DNA of 64,000 nt, from the NCBI RefSeq assembly GCF_008933955.1, contig NZ_WBXO01000001.1, positions 434,001 through 498,000 of the forward strand, written 5' to 3'. This DNA is from Heliorestis acidaminivorans (GTDB taxonomy: Bacteria > Bacillota > Desulfitobacteriia > Heliobacteriales > Heliobacteriaceae). A program made the translations under genes and the position numbers. Of the stretch, positions 17,930 to 26,526 are shown one piece after another; positions within the stretch are counted from its first letter, which is position 1; each line of letters begins with the position of its first letter. Under the pieces are notes generated by a model. The model did not search any database, had not been told where the DNA came from, and saw only the letters and a program-made list of their open reading frames with translations.

Positions 17930-19300
17930 TTTTTTTACTGCTGGGAAAGTAATAAAAAAAGTAGTTCCACGACCTACTTGAGAAGATAAGGTAATCTGGC
18001 CACCACTACCTTCCACAATATGCTTTACAATAGCTAGTCCAAGTCCCGTACCTCCAATATCTCTAGACCTAGCTTTGTCTACACGGTAAAATCTTTCAAA
18101 AATACGAGGTGCACTATCTTCAGGTATGCCAATGCCTGTATCTTCAATTTCTATATGCACCTCTTGTCCCTTTGAAAAAGCCCGAAGAAAAAGGTGACCA
18201 CCTTTTTTGTTATATTTGATGCCATTTTCAATCAGATTGACAAGAACTTGTTGCAAGTGGTCTGAAGTAAGCGGTACTTTCGGTAAAGACTTAGCAATTT
18301 CGAAATGCAAAGTTACTTCTTTTTCTTGGGCTACAGGAGTAAGTAAACTTTTTATTCGACATAACTCAGACTCTACTTCCGTTTCACCTTGAATAATTAG
18401 CTCTCGATGGCTTTCAATATGAGATAGTTTTAGTAAATCTTCAATCAATCTCTGTAAGCGGTCTGTTTCCTCATCAATAATCGTAAGAAAACGATGTGAA
18501 AGCTTCTTATCTTCCACAGCACCATCGAGCAAAGTTTCCACAAACCCCTTAATTGAAGTCAGAGGTGTGCGTAGCTCGTGAGATACATTAGCAACAAACT
18601 CCGTACGCATCTGTTCTAAGCGTCGTACTTCAGTGATGTCATGAATAACCATTACAGCTCCAAAGATACGCTCTTCTGACCAGACAGGTACTACTTGCAC
18701 TTTATACATTTGCAATTTGTTAGGCCAGATTTGAATTTCTCTTCTACCTACTTCTCCCGTATGAAGCGTATGAGAGAAAACAGCCTCTAGTTCTCTATTA
18801 CGAATTACTTCGACTAACATTTTACCTTTAGCTATTTCAGCATTAATGAGTAGCATTTTTTCTGCCGCTTTGTTCACTAGTAAAATACGGCCCATGCGAT
18901 CAAAGCCTACAACACCTTCCACCATAGAGCCCAAAACAGTTTCAAACTTATTTTTTTCCTGATTCAAGTCGCGAATCTGCTTTTGTAATTGTTCTGAAGT
19001 AGCACGAATAGAAGCGGCTAGATCACCTAACTCTCCTTGAGCTTGAATACCATAAAGACGAGGTGCAGAACCATCTTGCATATCGTCTACTGCTCTAGTC
19101 AAGTCAACGATTATTTTAGCAATTCTACGAGACCAGAAGTAAACTGCCGCTGTTGTTATGATTGCATAAAGTAGAATAAATAAAGTTAAACCTTCGTCTC
19201 CCTGAGGTAAATACCATAAAAAAAACCACAAGAAGGGTACTAAGAAAATTACTACGTAACCATAGACAATCTTTTTTTGGATACTTGAGTTATTTTTCAA
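17915..19300 (-). CDS. phoR: Phosphate-type sensor histidine kinase PhoR
   Basis: Membrane histidine kinase paired with the adjacent PhoP. 461 residues: two closely spaced transmembrane helices (about 10-30 and 34-54) with almost no extracellular loop, a HAMP region (55-105), a PAS domain (115-215), HisKA with the phospho-accepting His in VSHELRTPLTSIKGF, and HATPase with NLIENGIKYN, DTGIGIPE and GGTGLGLAIVKHI. The missing extracellular sensor domain fits kinases that sense phosphate indirectly through Pst/PhoU, encoded downstream. The start is TTG seven bases after phoP. The assignment as PhoR rests on PhoP and pst proximity. Confidence 0.92.
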   Translation of the reverse strand: MKNNSSIQKKIVYGYVVIFLVPFLWFFLWYLPQGDEGLTLFILLYAIITTAAVYFWSRRIAKIIVDLTRAVDDMQDGSAPRLYGIQAQGELGDLAASIRATSEQLQKQIRDLNQEKNKFETVLGSMVEGVVGFDRMGRILLVNKAAEKMLLINAEIAKGKMLVEVIRNRELEAVFSHTLHTGEVGRREIQIWPNKLQMYKVQVVPVWSEERIFGAVMVIHDITEVRRLEQMRTEFVANVSHELRTPLTSIKGFVETLLDGAVEDKKLSHRFLTIIDEETDRLQRLIEDLLKLSHIESHRELIIQGETEVESELCRIKSLLTPVAQEKEVTLHFEIAKSLPKVPLTSDHLQQVLVNLIENGIKYNKKGGHLFLRAFSKGQEVHIEIEDTGIGIPEDSAPRIFERFYRVDKARSRDIGGTGLGLAIVKHIVEGSGGQITLSSQVGRGTTFFITFPAVKKLTVL

Positions 19301-19306
19301 CTATTT

Positions 19307-20011
19307 TCATCCCATTTCAGCAGGATCACGGAATTTGTAACCTACTCCCCTTACAGTTTCAATATAGCGAGGATTAGCCGGATCTTTCTCAACTTTTTGT
19401 CGTATATGTCGGATATGAACATCAACAGTTCTGCTATCTCCAAAATAATCGTATCCCCAGATCCGTTCTAACAAAAACTCACGATTGAAAACCTTCCCAG
19501 GATTAGAAGCTAATAAGCGCAGTAACTCAAACTCTTTTGGCGTTAATTCCTGTTTACGACCATGAATCCAAACTTCATAACGTTCCACATCAATAGAGAT
19601 TTCACCCACTTGAATAGGACCATCAGAAGAGCTTTCACGACGACTGCTTCTACGCAAAAGAGCTTTCACACGTGCCACGAGCTCTCGAGGGCTAAAAGGT
19701 TTTGTCATATAATCATCGGCGCCCATCTCAAGACCTAAAACTTTATCAAATTCTTCACTTTTAGCAGTTAACATTAAAATAGGTAAATTAGATGACCTTG
19801 TATTAGCTCTAAGTTTTTTACATACTTCTAAACCATCAAGACGAGGTAACATGAGATCTAATATAACCAGATCAGGAAGTGTTTCCTGTAACTTTATAAT
19901 GGCGCTTTCACCATCGATAGCCTCATTAACAATGTGACCTTCCTTTTCCAAATTAAACTTTACCAGTTCTAAAATATTACTATCATCTTCTACTACTAAA
20001 ATGGTAGCCAT
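19307..20011 (-). CDS. phoP: OmpR-family response regulator PhoP/PhoB
   Basis: DNA-binding response regulator. 234 residues: receiver domain (1-120) with the phospho-acceptor Asp in VILDLMLPRLDG and conserved MLTAKSEE and DDYMTKPFSPREL; C-terminal winged helix (130-230) with ELTPKEFELLRLLA, RTVDVHIRHIRQKVE and ETVRGVGYKF. It probably activates pstS and represses or activates phosphate genes through TT-ACA direct repeats. It is 21 bases after pgeF, so may be read from the nrdG-pgeF transcript. Confidence 0.95.
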   Translation of the reverse strand: MATILVVEDDSNILELVKFNLEKEGHIVNEAIDGESAIIKLQETLPDLVILDLMLPRLDGLEVCKKLRANTRSSNLPILMLTAKSEEFDKVLGLEMGADDYMTKPFSPRELVARVKALLRRSSRRESSSDGPIQVGEISIDVERYEVWIHGRKQELTPKEFELLRLLASNPGKVFNREFLLERIWGYDYFGDSRTVDVHIRHIRQKVEKDPANPRYIETVRGVGYKFRDPAEMG

Positions 20012-20032
20012 AAAGTCCTCCTTAATCTTCTA

Positions 20033-20872
20033 TCATGGACGAGTCAACATAATCAATGCACCATGACGGCCTGTTCTTCCTTGATCACGGCGATAAGAAA
20101 AAAAATCTTCTTCTGCACAAGAAGTGCACATATTAAGAGTTGATATATGTTCTGGCTTTAGCTTGTATTCCATCAATTGTAGTTCTATCGCTTTGATTAG
20201 GTCAAATCTTACCATATTCTTGCTCTTTTCGTTACACTCTTTCTCTTCAGAAGTAAAGAGTTGATCAGCAAAAGACCAGCGTTGATGAAAAGCATTGACT
20301 ACTTCTGTACCTACAGGATAACAGCAAGGTCCAATAGCAGGTCCTATAGCTACCTGAATATTTTGGACTTTACTACCTCGCTCAATAAATTCTTCGACCA
20401 TAATAGATGGCAAACCAGCTACAGTACCTCTCCAGCCTGCGTGGACAGCCCCTATTCTGCCGCCTATAGCATCGTAATATAATAACAACGCACAATCTGC
20501 TCCGAAAACAACGAGCGGTAAATCGCTATCTTCGGTAGCAAGAGCATCGCCTTCTACTAGCTCATTCATATTTTGACCTTGAAAAGCCTTTATGTTATCT
20601 TTGCTAACCCAATGCACTTTCGTACCATGAACTTGATTAAGAGTAACCCAAGGAGCAGAAGCTAATCCTAATGCTCTCGTAAGCCTTTCACGATTCTGCT
20701 CAACCTTTTCTGCTTCATCTTGAACATGATAAGCAAGGTTCAAAGTATCATAAGGTAGCGAACTAGCACCTCCTTGGCGCGTACTAACAGCACTAAGGAC
20801 ATTGCTATCCCAAGAAGGTTGATAGACAGCAAGCTCACCCCTACATCGGCGACTCCACTTTAGATCTTGCAA
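20033..20872 (-). CDS. pgeF: YfiH/YlmD-family purine nucleosidase/laccase-fold protein
   Basis: 279-residue member of the YfiH/PgeF (multicopper polyphenol oxidoreductase-like) family, called YlmD in Bacillus. Known members act on purine nucleosides or release UDP-MurNAc with wrong residues; which applies here is not shown. Metal-site elements: VTLNQVHGTKVHWV, GADCALLLYYD, GAVHAGWRGTVAGLP and GPAIGPCCYPVG. In Firmicutes ylmD usually adjoins ylmE; here the Pho regulon separates them. Twenty-one bases downstream of nrdG. Confidence 0.92.
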   Translation of the reverse strand: MQDLKWSRRCRGELAVYQPSWDSNVLSAVSTRQGGASSLPYDTLNLAYHVQDEAEKVEQNRERLTRALGLASAPWVTLNQVHGTKVHWVSKDNIKAFQGQNMNELVEGDALATEDSDLPLVVFGADCALLLYYDAIGGRIGAVHAGWRGTVAGLPSIMVEEFIERGSKVQNIQVAIGPAIGPCCYPVGTEVVNAFHQRWSFADQLFTSEEKECNEKSKNMVRFDLIKAIELQLMEYKLKPEHISTLNMCTSCAEEDFFSYRRDQGRTGRHGALIMLTRP

Positions 20873-20893
20873 TGAAATTCCCCTTTCTTAGGC

Positions 20894-21400
20894 TCAATCC
20901 ATCACAGTAACAAGGACACCAGAAGAAAGTGATCGTTCTACATCAATAATACGTTGATTACCTGATCCTCGAAATGGTAAGGATAAATCTTTTTCTTCTT
21001 CTATATAAGGACCGTCAATAAGCCACTGTGCTTGTTGCAATAACTCTATATAGCTCTTATCCTGCTTAGATAGTTCAAGGATCTTTTCGTAGGTATAGCC
21101 TGTATAAAGAACTATATGCAACCCTCTCTTACGAACTTCTCGAGCTAACTCAGTAAAAGCCGGAGCTTGCAAAAAAGGCTCTCCTCCTGAAAAGGAAACA
21201 CCATGTATGTAAGGTGCTTGATCAATTATTTTCAGAATTTCAGAAAGGGTCATTACTTTTCCTTCTTCTATATTATGAGTTTGTGGGTTCTGACAACCCT
21301 TACAATAATGAGAACAGCCCTGTGCAAATAAAGTTATTCGAATACCTGGTCCATCAACAATGCTATCTTTTACGATACCAGCTAAGCGTAGCTCGCTCAT
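20894..21400 (-). CDS. nrdG: Anaerobic ribonucleotide reductase activating protein
   Basis: Radical-SAM activase that installs the glycyl radical on NrdD. The 168-residue product has the Cx3Cx2C cluster motif CSHYCKGC (about 30-37), then VSFSGGEPFLQA and a short C-terminal part with DGPYIEEEKDLSLPFRGSGNQR typical of NrdG. It is split from nrdD by an intrinsic terminator, so it probably has its own promoter and leads the nrdG-pgeF-phoP-phoR run (gaps 21, 21 and 7 bases). Confidence 0.96.
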   Translation of the reverse strand: MSELRLAGIVKDSIVDGPGIRITLFAQGCSHYCKGCQNPQTHNIEEGKVMTLSEILKIIDQAPYIHGVSFSGGEPFLQAPAFTELAREVRKRGLHIVLYTGYTYEKILELSKQDKSYIELLQQAQWLIDGPYIEEEKDLSLPFRGSGNQRIIDVERSLSSGVLVTVMD

Positions 21401-21574
21401 CCTTATAAAAACTCCCTATGCTAAAAACATTTGCTCTTAATCCTTCGTCATAAAATGTTCTTTTCCTTTTTCATTTATAATTAGAAAGATAAGGTCGTTG
21501 AAAGTCCGCTTATCCCCTATTCTAGAAGCATATTTTTAAATTTATAGACCATAACAGAATAAGCAGGCTTATTC
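21401..21574 (-). other. Intergenic leader before nrdG
   Basis: 174 bases between the nrdD terminator and nrdG. A weak promoter candidate on the minus strand is TTCAAC, 17 bp, TATAAA, around 21479-21507. I see no other structure. This region should drive nrdG-pgeF-phoP-phoR if those genes form one transcript. Confidence 0.35.
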
Positions 21575-21613
21575 AAAAAGAGACCTCGACTCATAAGGAG
21601 TCCAGGTCTCTTT
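21575..21613 (-). terminator. Intrinsic terminator of nrdD
   Basis: Minus strand: stem AAAGAGACC..GACTC pairs with GAGTC..GGTCTCTTT (two short internal mismatches), followed by TTTTTG. It lies just downstream of the nrdD stop. Confidence 0.9.
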
Positions 21614-21621
21614 ACTAACAA

Positions 21622-23757
21622 TTATGGACAACAACCTGAGGGCAGTTTGTAATGAATAGTTCGGTTTGCTTCTTCTTGTTTTTTGGCATCATTAAAATTA
21701 TCTAGCGTAGAAAGGTATCCAGTAATTCTACGGACCCGTGTAATCTCATCATTACCGCATTTATAGCAACTGCGAGGAATAACACCATTGTACCCACAGC
21801 GCTTACAAATATCTACAGGAAAGTTGATAGCGGCATAACCCATATCAGCATCGTACATAGCTTTTACAATACTCTCAAAAGCTTGCAAGTTATGCTGAGG
21901 TGCAGAAGGTAATTCTACATAAGAGATATGACCGGCATTGCAATACTTATGGTATGGTCCTTCGATAGCAATTTTTTCGAAAGCGCTAAGTGTATAATCG
22001 ACAGGAATATGGAATGAATTGGTGTACCAATCTCGATCAGTAATTCTTTCCAACAGACCGAAAACCTGACGGTCTTTAGCTGTAAACTTTCCAGACAAGC
22101 CTTCTGCTGGTGTAGCTAGTAAGCTGAAGTTTAGTTTTCGCTTCTCCGTTTCCTCATCTAGTCGAGCACGCATATGGGCAACAATTTTTAATCCTAGATC
22201 CTGTGCCGCTGATGATTCACCATGATGTTGCCCAACTAGAGCTATGAGGCACTCTGCCAGACCAATAAAGCCCATTGATAAGGTACCATGACGTATAGCT
22301 TCTTCGATCCTATCATGAACCCCTAACTTCTCACTATCAATATAGAGGCGCTGACCCATGAGAAAAGGAAAATCCCGCACTTTTAAGTTGCTTTGTACTT
22401 CATAACGTGTAATTAGCTGTTTGACGACTACATCAATAGTTTCATCGAGCAAAGACCAGAAACGATCTAGATCGCCTTCAGCTCGAAGCCCGAGACGAGG
22501 TAAGTTGATACTAGTAAAGGAGAGGTTTCCTCGACCATCTGTCACTTCAGGACCTACTACATTACCTATTACTCTAGTACGACAGCCCATATAAGCGACT
22601 TCTTCACCTTGCTCACTAAAAGGTTTGTTAAAAGAAGCATCTTGAAAAGCAAAGTTAGGGAATAAGCGTTTGCAAGCTACTTCCATAGAGAGCTGAAAAA
22701 GATCGTAATTAGGATCAGAGGGCTCATAGTTAATGCCTTGACGAATTTTGAAGCATACGTTTGGGAATATGGGCGCTTCCCCTTTCCCTAAGCCACGCTC
22801 GTAAGCTTTCAAGAAAGTGCGAGTAATCAAGCGACCTTCCCAGGACGTATCTGTCCCAAAGTTGATGGAAGAGAATGGAACTTGCGCACCAGCTCGGCTG
22901 TGCATAGTGTTCAAGTTGTAGATAAAACCTTCCATAGCTTGATAAGTCTCTGCTTCTACACGCTGACGAACTAATTGTTCTAGCTTCTCAGAAGGTATTT
23001 CCATGTCCAGAGTTGCAAAATCTTTCTTCAGATCTGCTTCTTGACGCTTATACTCGGCCTTTACATAAGGAGCTAAATCGGTGTCAAAGCAAGCATAAGA
23101 CTGACCACCGTGCATGTCGTTTTGGTTAGATTGAAGAATAATGGCCGCTAAGGCTGCCGCCGTCTTAATGCTTTTGGGAGATCGAATGTGGCCATGGCCA
23201 TTATCAAAGCCATTCTTTAACAGTCTGCCCAAGGGAATTTGTAGACAAGTCATAGTTTTCCCATACCAGGCCAGATCGTGAATGTAAATATCGCCATTGC
23301 GATGAGCCGCCGCTTCATCTTCTGGTATTACTCTGTTTAAATAATAATTAACGGAAGCAACTTCAGAGATCTGCAAAACCTTAGCTGAAGGACTGTTAGA
23401 AACATTGGCATTTTCCCGACTTGTTTCTTTTAGAATCTCTTGAACAGCATCCATTAAATCAGAGCGAGCATCGCGAATCTTAGTGCGTTGGTTACGGTAG
23501 ATTATGTATGCTTTAGCAGTACGAGCGTGTCCTTCCTCAATTAGCACCTTTTCAACCATATCCTGTACATCTTCAACAGAAAAGATATGGCCATTATATT
23601 TTTCTTTTAATGTCCGTAAGACAAGTAAAGTTAATTCCATAGCCATATGGCGATCTTCGCCACCAACAGCTTTAGCCGCTTTGAAAATGGCATCAGTAAT
23701 CTTAGACTCTTGAAAATCAACGACTCTACCATCTCTTTTGCGGATCTGGATAAACAT
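21622..23757 (-). CDS. nrdD: Anaerobic ribonucleoside-triphosphate reductase (class III)
   Basis: Oxygen-sensitive glycyl-radical enzyme making dNTPs from NTPs. 711 residues: ATP-cone allosteric domain (about 3-95), catalytic barrel with RAGAQVPFSSINFGTDTSWE and SINLPRLGL, a C-terminal zinc site (CKRCGYNG..CYKCGNDE) and the glycyl-radical loop RRITGYLS. The start ATG at 23755-23757 is seven bases after AGGAGG; an ATG two codons earlier is too close to that site. It lies between nrdR and nrdG, so the whole class III system and its repressor are together. Confidence 0.97.
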   Translation of the reverse strand: MFIQIRKRDGRVVDFQESKITDAIFKAAKAVGGEDRHMAMELTLLVLRTLKEKYNGHIFSVEDVQDMVEKVLIEEGHARTAKAYIIYRNQRTKIRDARSDLMDAVQEILKETSRENANVSNSPSAKVLQISEVASVNYYLNRVIPEDEAAAHRNGDIYIHDLAWYGKTMTCLQIPLGRLLKNGFDNGHGHIRSPKSIKTAAALAAIILQSNQNDMHGGQSYACFDTDLAPYVKAEYKRQEADLKKDFATLDMEIPSEKLEQLVRQRVEAETYQAMEGFIYNLNTMHSRAGAQVPFSSINFGTDTSWEGRLITRTFLKAYERGLGKGEAPIFPNVCFKIRQGINYEPSDPNYDLFQLSMEVACKRLFPNFAFQDASFNKPFSEQGEEVAYMGCRTRVIGNVVGPEVTDGRGNLSFTSINLPRLGLRAEGDLDRFWSLLDETIDVVVKQLITRYEVQSNLKVRDFPFLMGQRLYIDSEKLGVHDRIEEAIRHGTLSMGFIGLAECLIALVGQHHGESSAAQDLGLKIVAHMRARLDEETEKRKLNFSLLATPAEGLSGKFTAKDRQVFGLLERITDRDWYTNSFHIPVDYTLSAFEKIAIEGPYHKYCNAGHISYVELPSAPQHNLQAFESIVKAMYDADMGYAAINFPVDICKRCGYNGVIPRSCYKCGNDEITRVRRITGYLSTLDNFNDAKKQEEANRTIHYKLPSGCCP

Positions 23758-23875
23758 TTCCATTCCTCCTCTAAGTGGTTACCCACTTTTCACAATTGGC
23801 ACTGTTGCTACATTGCTTAATACCACTATAAAAAGCTATTAGCTACTTATAACAATGCTTTTTAAATTTACCTAA

Positions 23876-24334
23876 CTACTTTTGCTTTGGAAGCAGGTTC
23901 TCTAATTCTTCCAGAAATCGATTGATATCTTTGAATTGACGATAGACAGAAGCAAATCGTACATAAGCTACTTCATCAACATAACGCAACTTCTCCATAA
24001 CCATTTCACCAATCTGCTGTGCCGTCACTTCTCTGCTATATTGGTTACGTAGATCACGCTCAATAGAAAAGACAAGTGCTTCTATTTCTTCCATAGCTAC
24101 TGGCCTTTTCTCACATGCTTTGAGCAGTCCTCTAGAAAGTTTTTCACGATCAAAAATTTCTAAGGAACCATCTTTTTTGCGCACCAGTAGCGGTGTTTCT
24201 TCTACTTTTTCTAGTGTTGTATATCGTCTATTACATTCAACGCAGTCTCTGCGACGTCGAATAGCTCGTCCATCTTCAACGGTACGGGTATCGATAACCT
24301 TCGTTTCAGAATGGCCACAGTATAAACAATTCAT
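23876..24334 (-). CDS. nrdR: Transcriptional repressor NrdR
   Basis: 152-residue nucleotide-sensing repressor of ribonucleotide reductase genes. The N-terminal zinc ribbon has CLYCGHSETKVIDTR and CVECNRRYTT; the ATP-cone is at about 48-140 (RKKDGSLEIFDREKLSRGL). A longer frame to 24421 would add 29 residues of non-family sequence; the ATG at 24332-24334 with AGGTG upstream gives the canonical MNCLYCGH start. Its promoter carries two NrdR-like boxes 31 bp apart, so it likely represses itself and perhaps nrdD, 118 bases downstream. Confidence 0.96.
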   Translation of the reverse strand: MNCLYCGHSETKVIDTRTVEDGRAIRRRRDCVECNRRYTTLEKVEETPLLVRKKDGSLEIFDREKLSRGLLKACEKRPVAMEEIEALVFSIERDLRNQYSREVTAQQIGEMVMEKLRYVDEVAYVRFASVYRQFKDINRFLEELENLLPKQK

Positions 24335-24354
24335 AGGACAACACCTGCTTCTCT

Positions 24355-24406
24355 TACTATATCTAGTACGTAGCTTATTATATCTCCCTATATCTTGATA
24401 CGTCAA
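24355..24406 (-). promoter_or_regulatory. Promoter of nrdR with two NrdR-type boxes
   Basis: Minus strand: TTGACG (24401-24406), an 18-bp spacer and TATAAT (24377-24382). A box TACTATATCTAGTA (plus strand, 24355-24368; arms TACTA/TAGTA) and a related one, CCCTATATCTTGAT (24386-24399), start exactly 31 bp apart. This is the usual NrdR arrangement of two boxes about three helical turns apart; one overlaps the promoter spacer. Box calls are by pattern, not database. Confidence 0.65.
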
Positions 24407-24432
24407 GGTACATATTTCCATGAATTACCCAT

Positions 24433-24485
24433 AATAAGAGCCTTTAATCAAAGTCTTCTGCGTCCTTCGATTAAAGGCTCTTATT
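24433..24485 (-). terminator. Long inverted repeat after the ymxH gene
   Basis: Perfect 17-bp arms (AATAAGAGCCTTTAATC and its complement) with a 19-nt loop, beginning at the last base of the ymxH stop codon on the minus strand. The following T content is low, so this is a probable rather than classic terminator. Confidence 0.65.
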
Positions 24486-24751
24486 TAGCTAACATCTTGT
24501 TGAAAAGGCTCGCCCAGATGGTTTAGTTCTACCAAAATTACATCAACGCCGATTTTTTTTATTTTGTCCCAAGGAACAATGATATCTTCTCCCCTACTGA
24601 AAAAACCCATAAAACGGCCTTGTGCTGGTAGAACCAAAGCTTTTACCTTGCCCACTTCAGGATCGATATCAATATCTTTAATCATCCCTAAACGACGTCC
24701 ATCGGCCACGTTAACTATGTCACGCATACGCAGATCGGAAATCTTGATCAT
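24485..24751 (-). CDS. ylmC: YlmC/YmxH-family PRC-barrel sporulation-associated protein
   Basis: 88-residue PRC-barrel protein of the YlmC/YmxH family, a small protein conserved next to sigG in endospore formers; the role is not defined. The sequence has the DIVNVADGRRLGMIKDIDID core and the IIVPWDKIKKIGVDVILVEL end. The start is ATG with AGGAGGTG upstream. It has its own terminator-like hairpins on both sides, so it may be a single-gene unit. Confidence 0.9.
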   Translation of the reverse strand: MIKISDLRMRDIVNVADGRRLGMIKDIDIDPEVGKVKALVLPAQGRFMGFFSRGEDIIVPWDKIKKIGVDVILVELNHLGEPFQQDVS

Positions 24752-24831
24752 AGATATATCACCTCCTGCTATAGAACAACCATTTCAATGCTATATACTA
24801 TGAACAGAGGCTTCTTTTTGTGACTAATAGG

Positions 24832-24860
24832 AAAAAAAAGTAGCACTTCCTAGAGTGCTA
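24832..24860 (-). terminator. Intrinsic terminator of sigG
   Basis: Minus strand: TAGCACT pairs with AGTGCTA around CTAGGA, then C and TTTTTTTT. It lies 27 bases after the sigG stop. Confidence 0.92.
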
Positions 24861-24887
24861 TCGTAAAAAATACTTTTTCTGCTGATA

Positions 24888-25661
24888 CTAAAGGTGCTTA
24901 CGCATATGACCTAAGGCCGCTTTTTCCAATCTTGATACTTGCGCTTGCGAGATTCCGATTTCATCAGCTACTTCCATCTGCGTCTTTCCTTCAAAAAAAC
25001 GCAACGTTAAAATCAATTTTTCCCGATCGTTTAGCTTGCGCAGTGCTTCCCGCACAGCAATGCCTTCCAGCCATTGACCGTCTTGGTTTTTCTCATCACC
25101 TATCTGATCCATTACAAAAATGGGATCGCCACCATCGTGGTAGATGGGCTCAAATAAAGATATAGGTTCTTGAATTGCATCGAGAGCAAAGACCACTTCT
25201 TCTCGAGCAAAGCCAAGGGCTTCCGCAATCTCAGTAACCGATGGCTCACGAGAAAGCTGATTAACGAGCTGATCACGAATCTGCAAGGCTTTGTAAGCAA
25301 TATCGCGTAAAGATCGACTGACGCGAATGGGATTGTTATCTCGGAGATACCGCCGAATCTCACCAATAATCATAGGCACAGCATAAGTGGAGAATTTTAC
25401 ATTTTGACCTAGATCAAAGTTGTCAATAGCTTTCATCAGACCAATGCAACCTACTTGAAAAAGGTCATCAACATACTCCCCACGGTTAGTAAAGCGTTGT
25501 ATTACACTGAGTACTAACCGTAAGTTGCCACCGATCAGCTTCTCCCTTGCAGAATAATCTCCTGACTGCATGGCCTGAAACAAGGTACGCATTTCTGCGT
25601 TCGTAAGCACCTGCAATTTTGAAGTGTTAACGCCGCAGATTTCCACCTTGTTGACCATCAT
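24888..25661 (-). CDS. sigG: Sporulation sigma factor sigma-G
   Basis: Late forespore-specific sigma factor. The 257-residue product starts MMVNKVEICGVNTSKLQVLT, the conserved SigG N-terminus. Region 2 has LFQVGCIGLMKAIDNFDLG and VKFSTYAVPMIIGEIRRYLRD; region 4 has REKLILTLRFFEGKTQMEVA and GISQAQVSRLEK. The start is the first of two adjacent ATGs, six bases after GGGAGGG; a frame extending to 25742 lacks the family N-terminus. A sigma-F/G-type promoter lies immediately upstream. Confidence 0.97.
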   Translation of the reverse strand: MMVNKVEICGVNTSKLQVLTNAEMRTLFQAMQSGDYSAREKLIGGNLRLVLSVIQRFTNRGEYVDDLFQVGCIGLMKAIDNFDLGQNVKFSTYAVPMIIGEIRRYLRDNNPIRVSRSLRDIAYKALQIRDQLVNQLSREPSVTEIAEALGFAREEVVFALDAIQEPISLFEPIYHDGGDPIFVMDQIGDEKNQDGQWLEGIAVREALRKLNDREKLILTLRFFEGKTQMEVADEIGISQAQVSRLEKAALGHMRKHL

Positions 25662-25699
25662 GGGCAACCCTCCCGACAGTGACGATTGATCATATACAG

Positions 25700-25729
25700 T
25701 AGTATGAGCTTGCCAGCACTGGCTTATAC
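25700..25729 (-). promoter_or_regulatory. Sigma-F/sigma-G-type promoter of sigG
   Basis: Minus strand GTATA, exactly 15 bp, then GCTCATACTA. This matches the sigma-F pattern GYATA-N15-GGNNANANTR at all fixed positions but one (the second G). The element ends about 39 bases before the sigG start codon, as expected for forespore control. Confidence 0.75.
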
Positions 25730-25753
25730 TGTCGGAGAGCAAGGAAAAAGAAA

Positions 25754-26491
25754 TTATTCCATACGATGAATTTCTTTACGTAGACGCTTAATGATTCTTT
25801 TTTCTAGACGAGAGATATAAGACTGAGAAATCCCTAGTAAATCGGCAACTTCTTTTTGTGTTTTTTCACGACTGTCGCGAAGACCAAAACGTAACTCAAC
25901 AATTTTTCTTTCTCGTGAAGTAAGTTTACTCATAGCGGCGTGTAATAGTTTGCGGTCTACTTCTTCTTCAATAGACTTGTAAATAATATCATTTTCTGTT
26001 CCTAGTACATCAGAGAGCAAGAGTTCATTTCCATCCCAATCAATGTTAAGGGGTTCATCAAAAGATACTTCCGATCGTGTCTTGTTGTTCCTACGTAGGT
26101 ACATGAGAATCTCATTTTCGATACATCGTGAGGCGTATGTAGCTAGCTTGATTTTTTTTAGAGGATCAAAAGTATTAACTGCTTTTATAAGTCCAATAGT
26201 ACCGATTGACACCAGATCTTCAGTACCTACGCCTGTGTTTTCGAATTTACGAGCAATATAGACTACAAGACGTAAGTTCCTCTCAATTAAAATGGATTTA
26301 ACTGTGAAGTCACCTTGCTCTAGTTGAATTAAGAGATGACTTTCTTCATCATTCGTTAGTGGTGGAGGCAAAGTTTCACTAGAACCGATATAATGGACTT
26401 CAGATACAAGATCGAATTTGCGAAGTAGTTTCATGAAGCTCGATTCAAGAGTTCGCCCCATATGCTTAAAAGCCAAGAGAGGCTTCTCCAT
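25754..26491 (-). CDS. sigE: Sporulation sigma factor sigma-E (pro-form)
   Basis: Early mother-cell sigma factor. 245 residues with an N-terminal pro-sequence of about 30-35 residues before the conserved [13 protein letters not shown] junction where the protease SpoIIGA cuts. Region 2 has [17 protein letters not shown] and STRSEV-type sequence [20 protein letters not shown]; region 4 has [20 protein letters not shown]. The start is chosen at ATG (26489-26491), ten bases after GGAGGT; two in-frame TTG codons directly upstream are alternatives. Directly downstream of spoIIGA, as usual. Confidence 0.97.
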   Translation of the reverse strand: MEKPLLAFKHMGRTLESSFMKLLRKFDLVSEVHYIGSSETLPPPLTNDEESHLLIQLEQGDFTVKSILIERNLRLVVYIARKFENTGVGTEDLVSIGTIGLIKAVNTFDPLKKIKLATYASRCIENEILMYLRRNNKTRSEVSFDEPLNIDWDGNELLLSDVLGTENDIIYKSIEEEVDRKLLHAAMSKLTSRERKIVELRFGLRDSREKTQKEVADLLGISQSYISRLEKRIIKRLRKEIHRME

Positions 26492-26526
26492 CAACAAACA
26501 TACCTCCTTTTCAATAGAATCGACAT

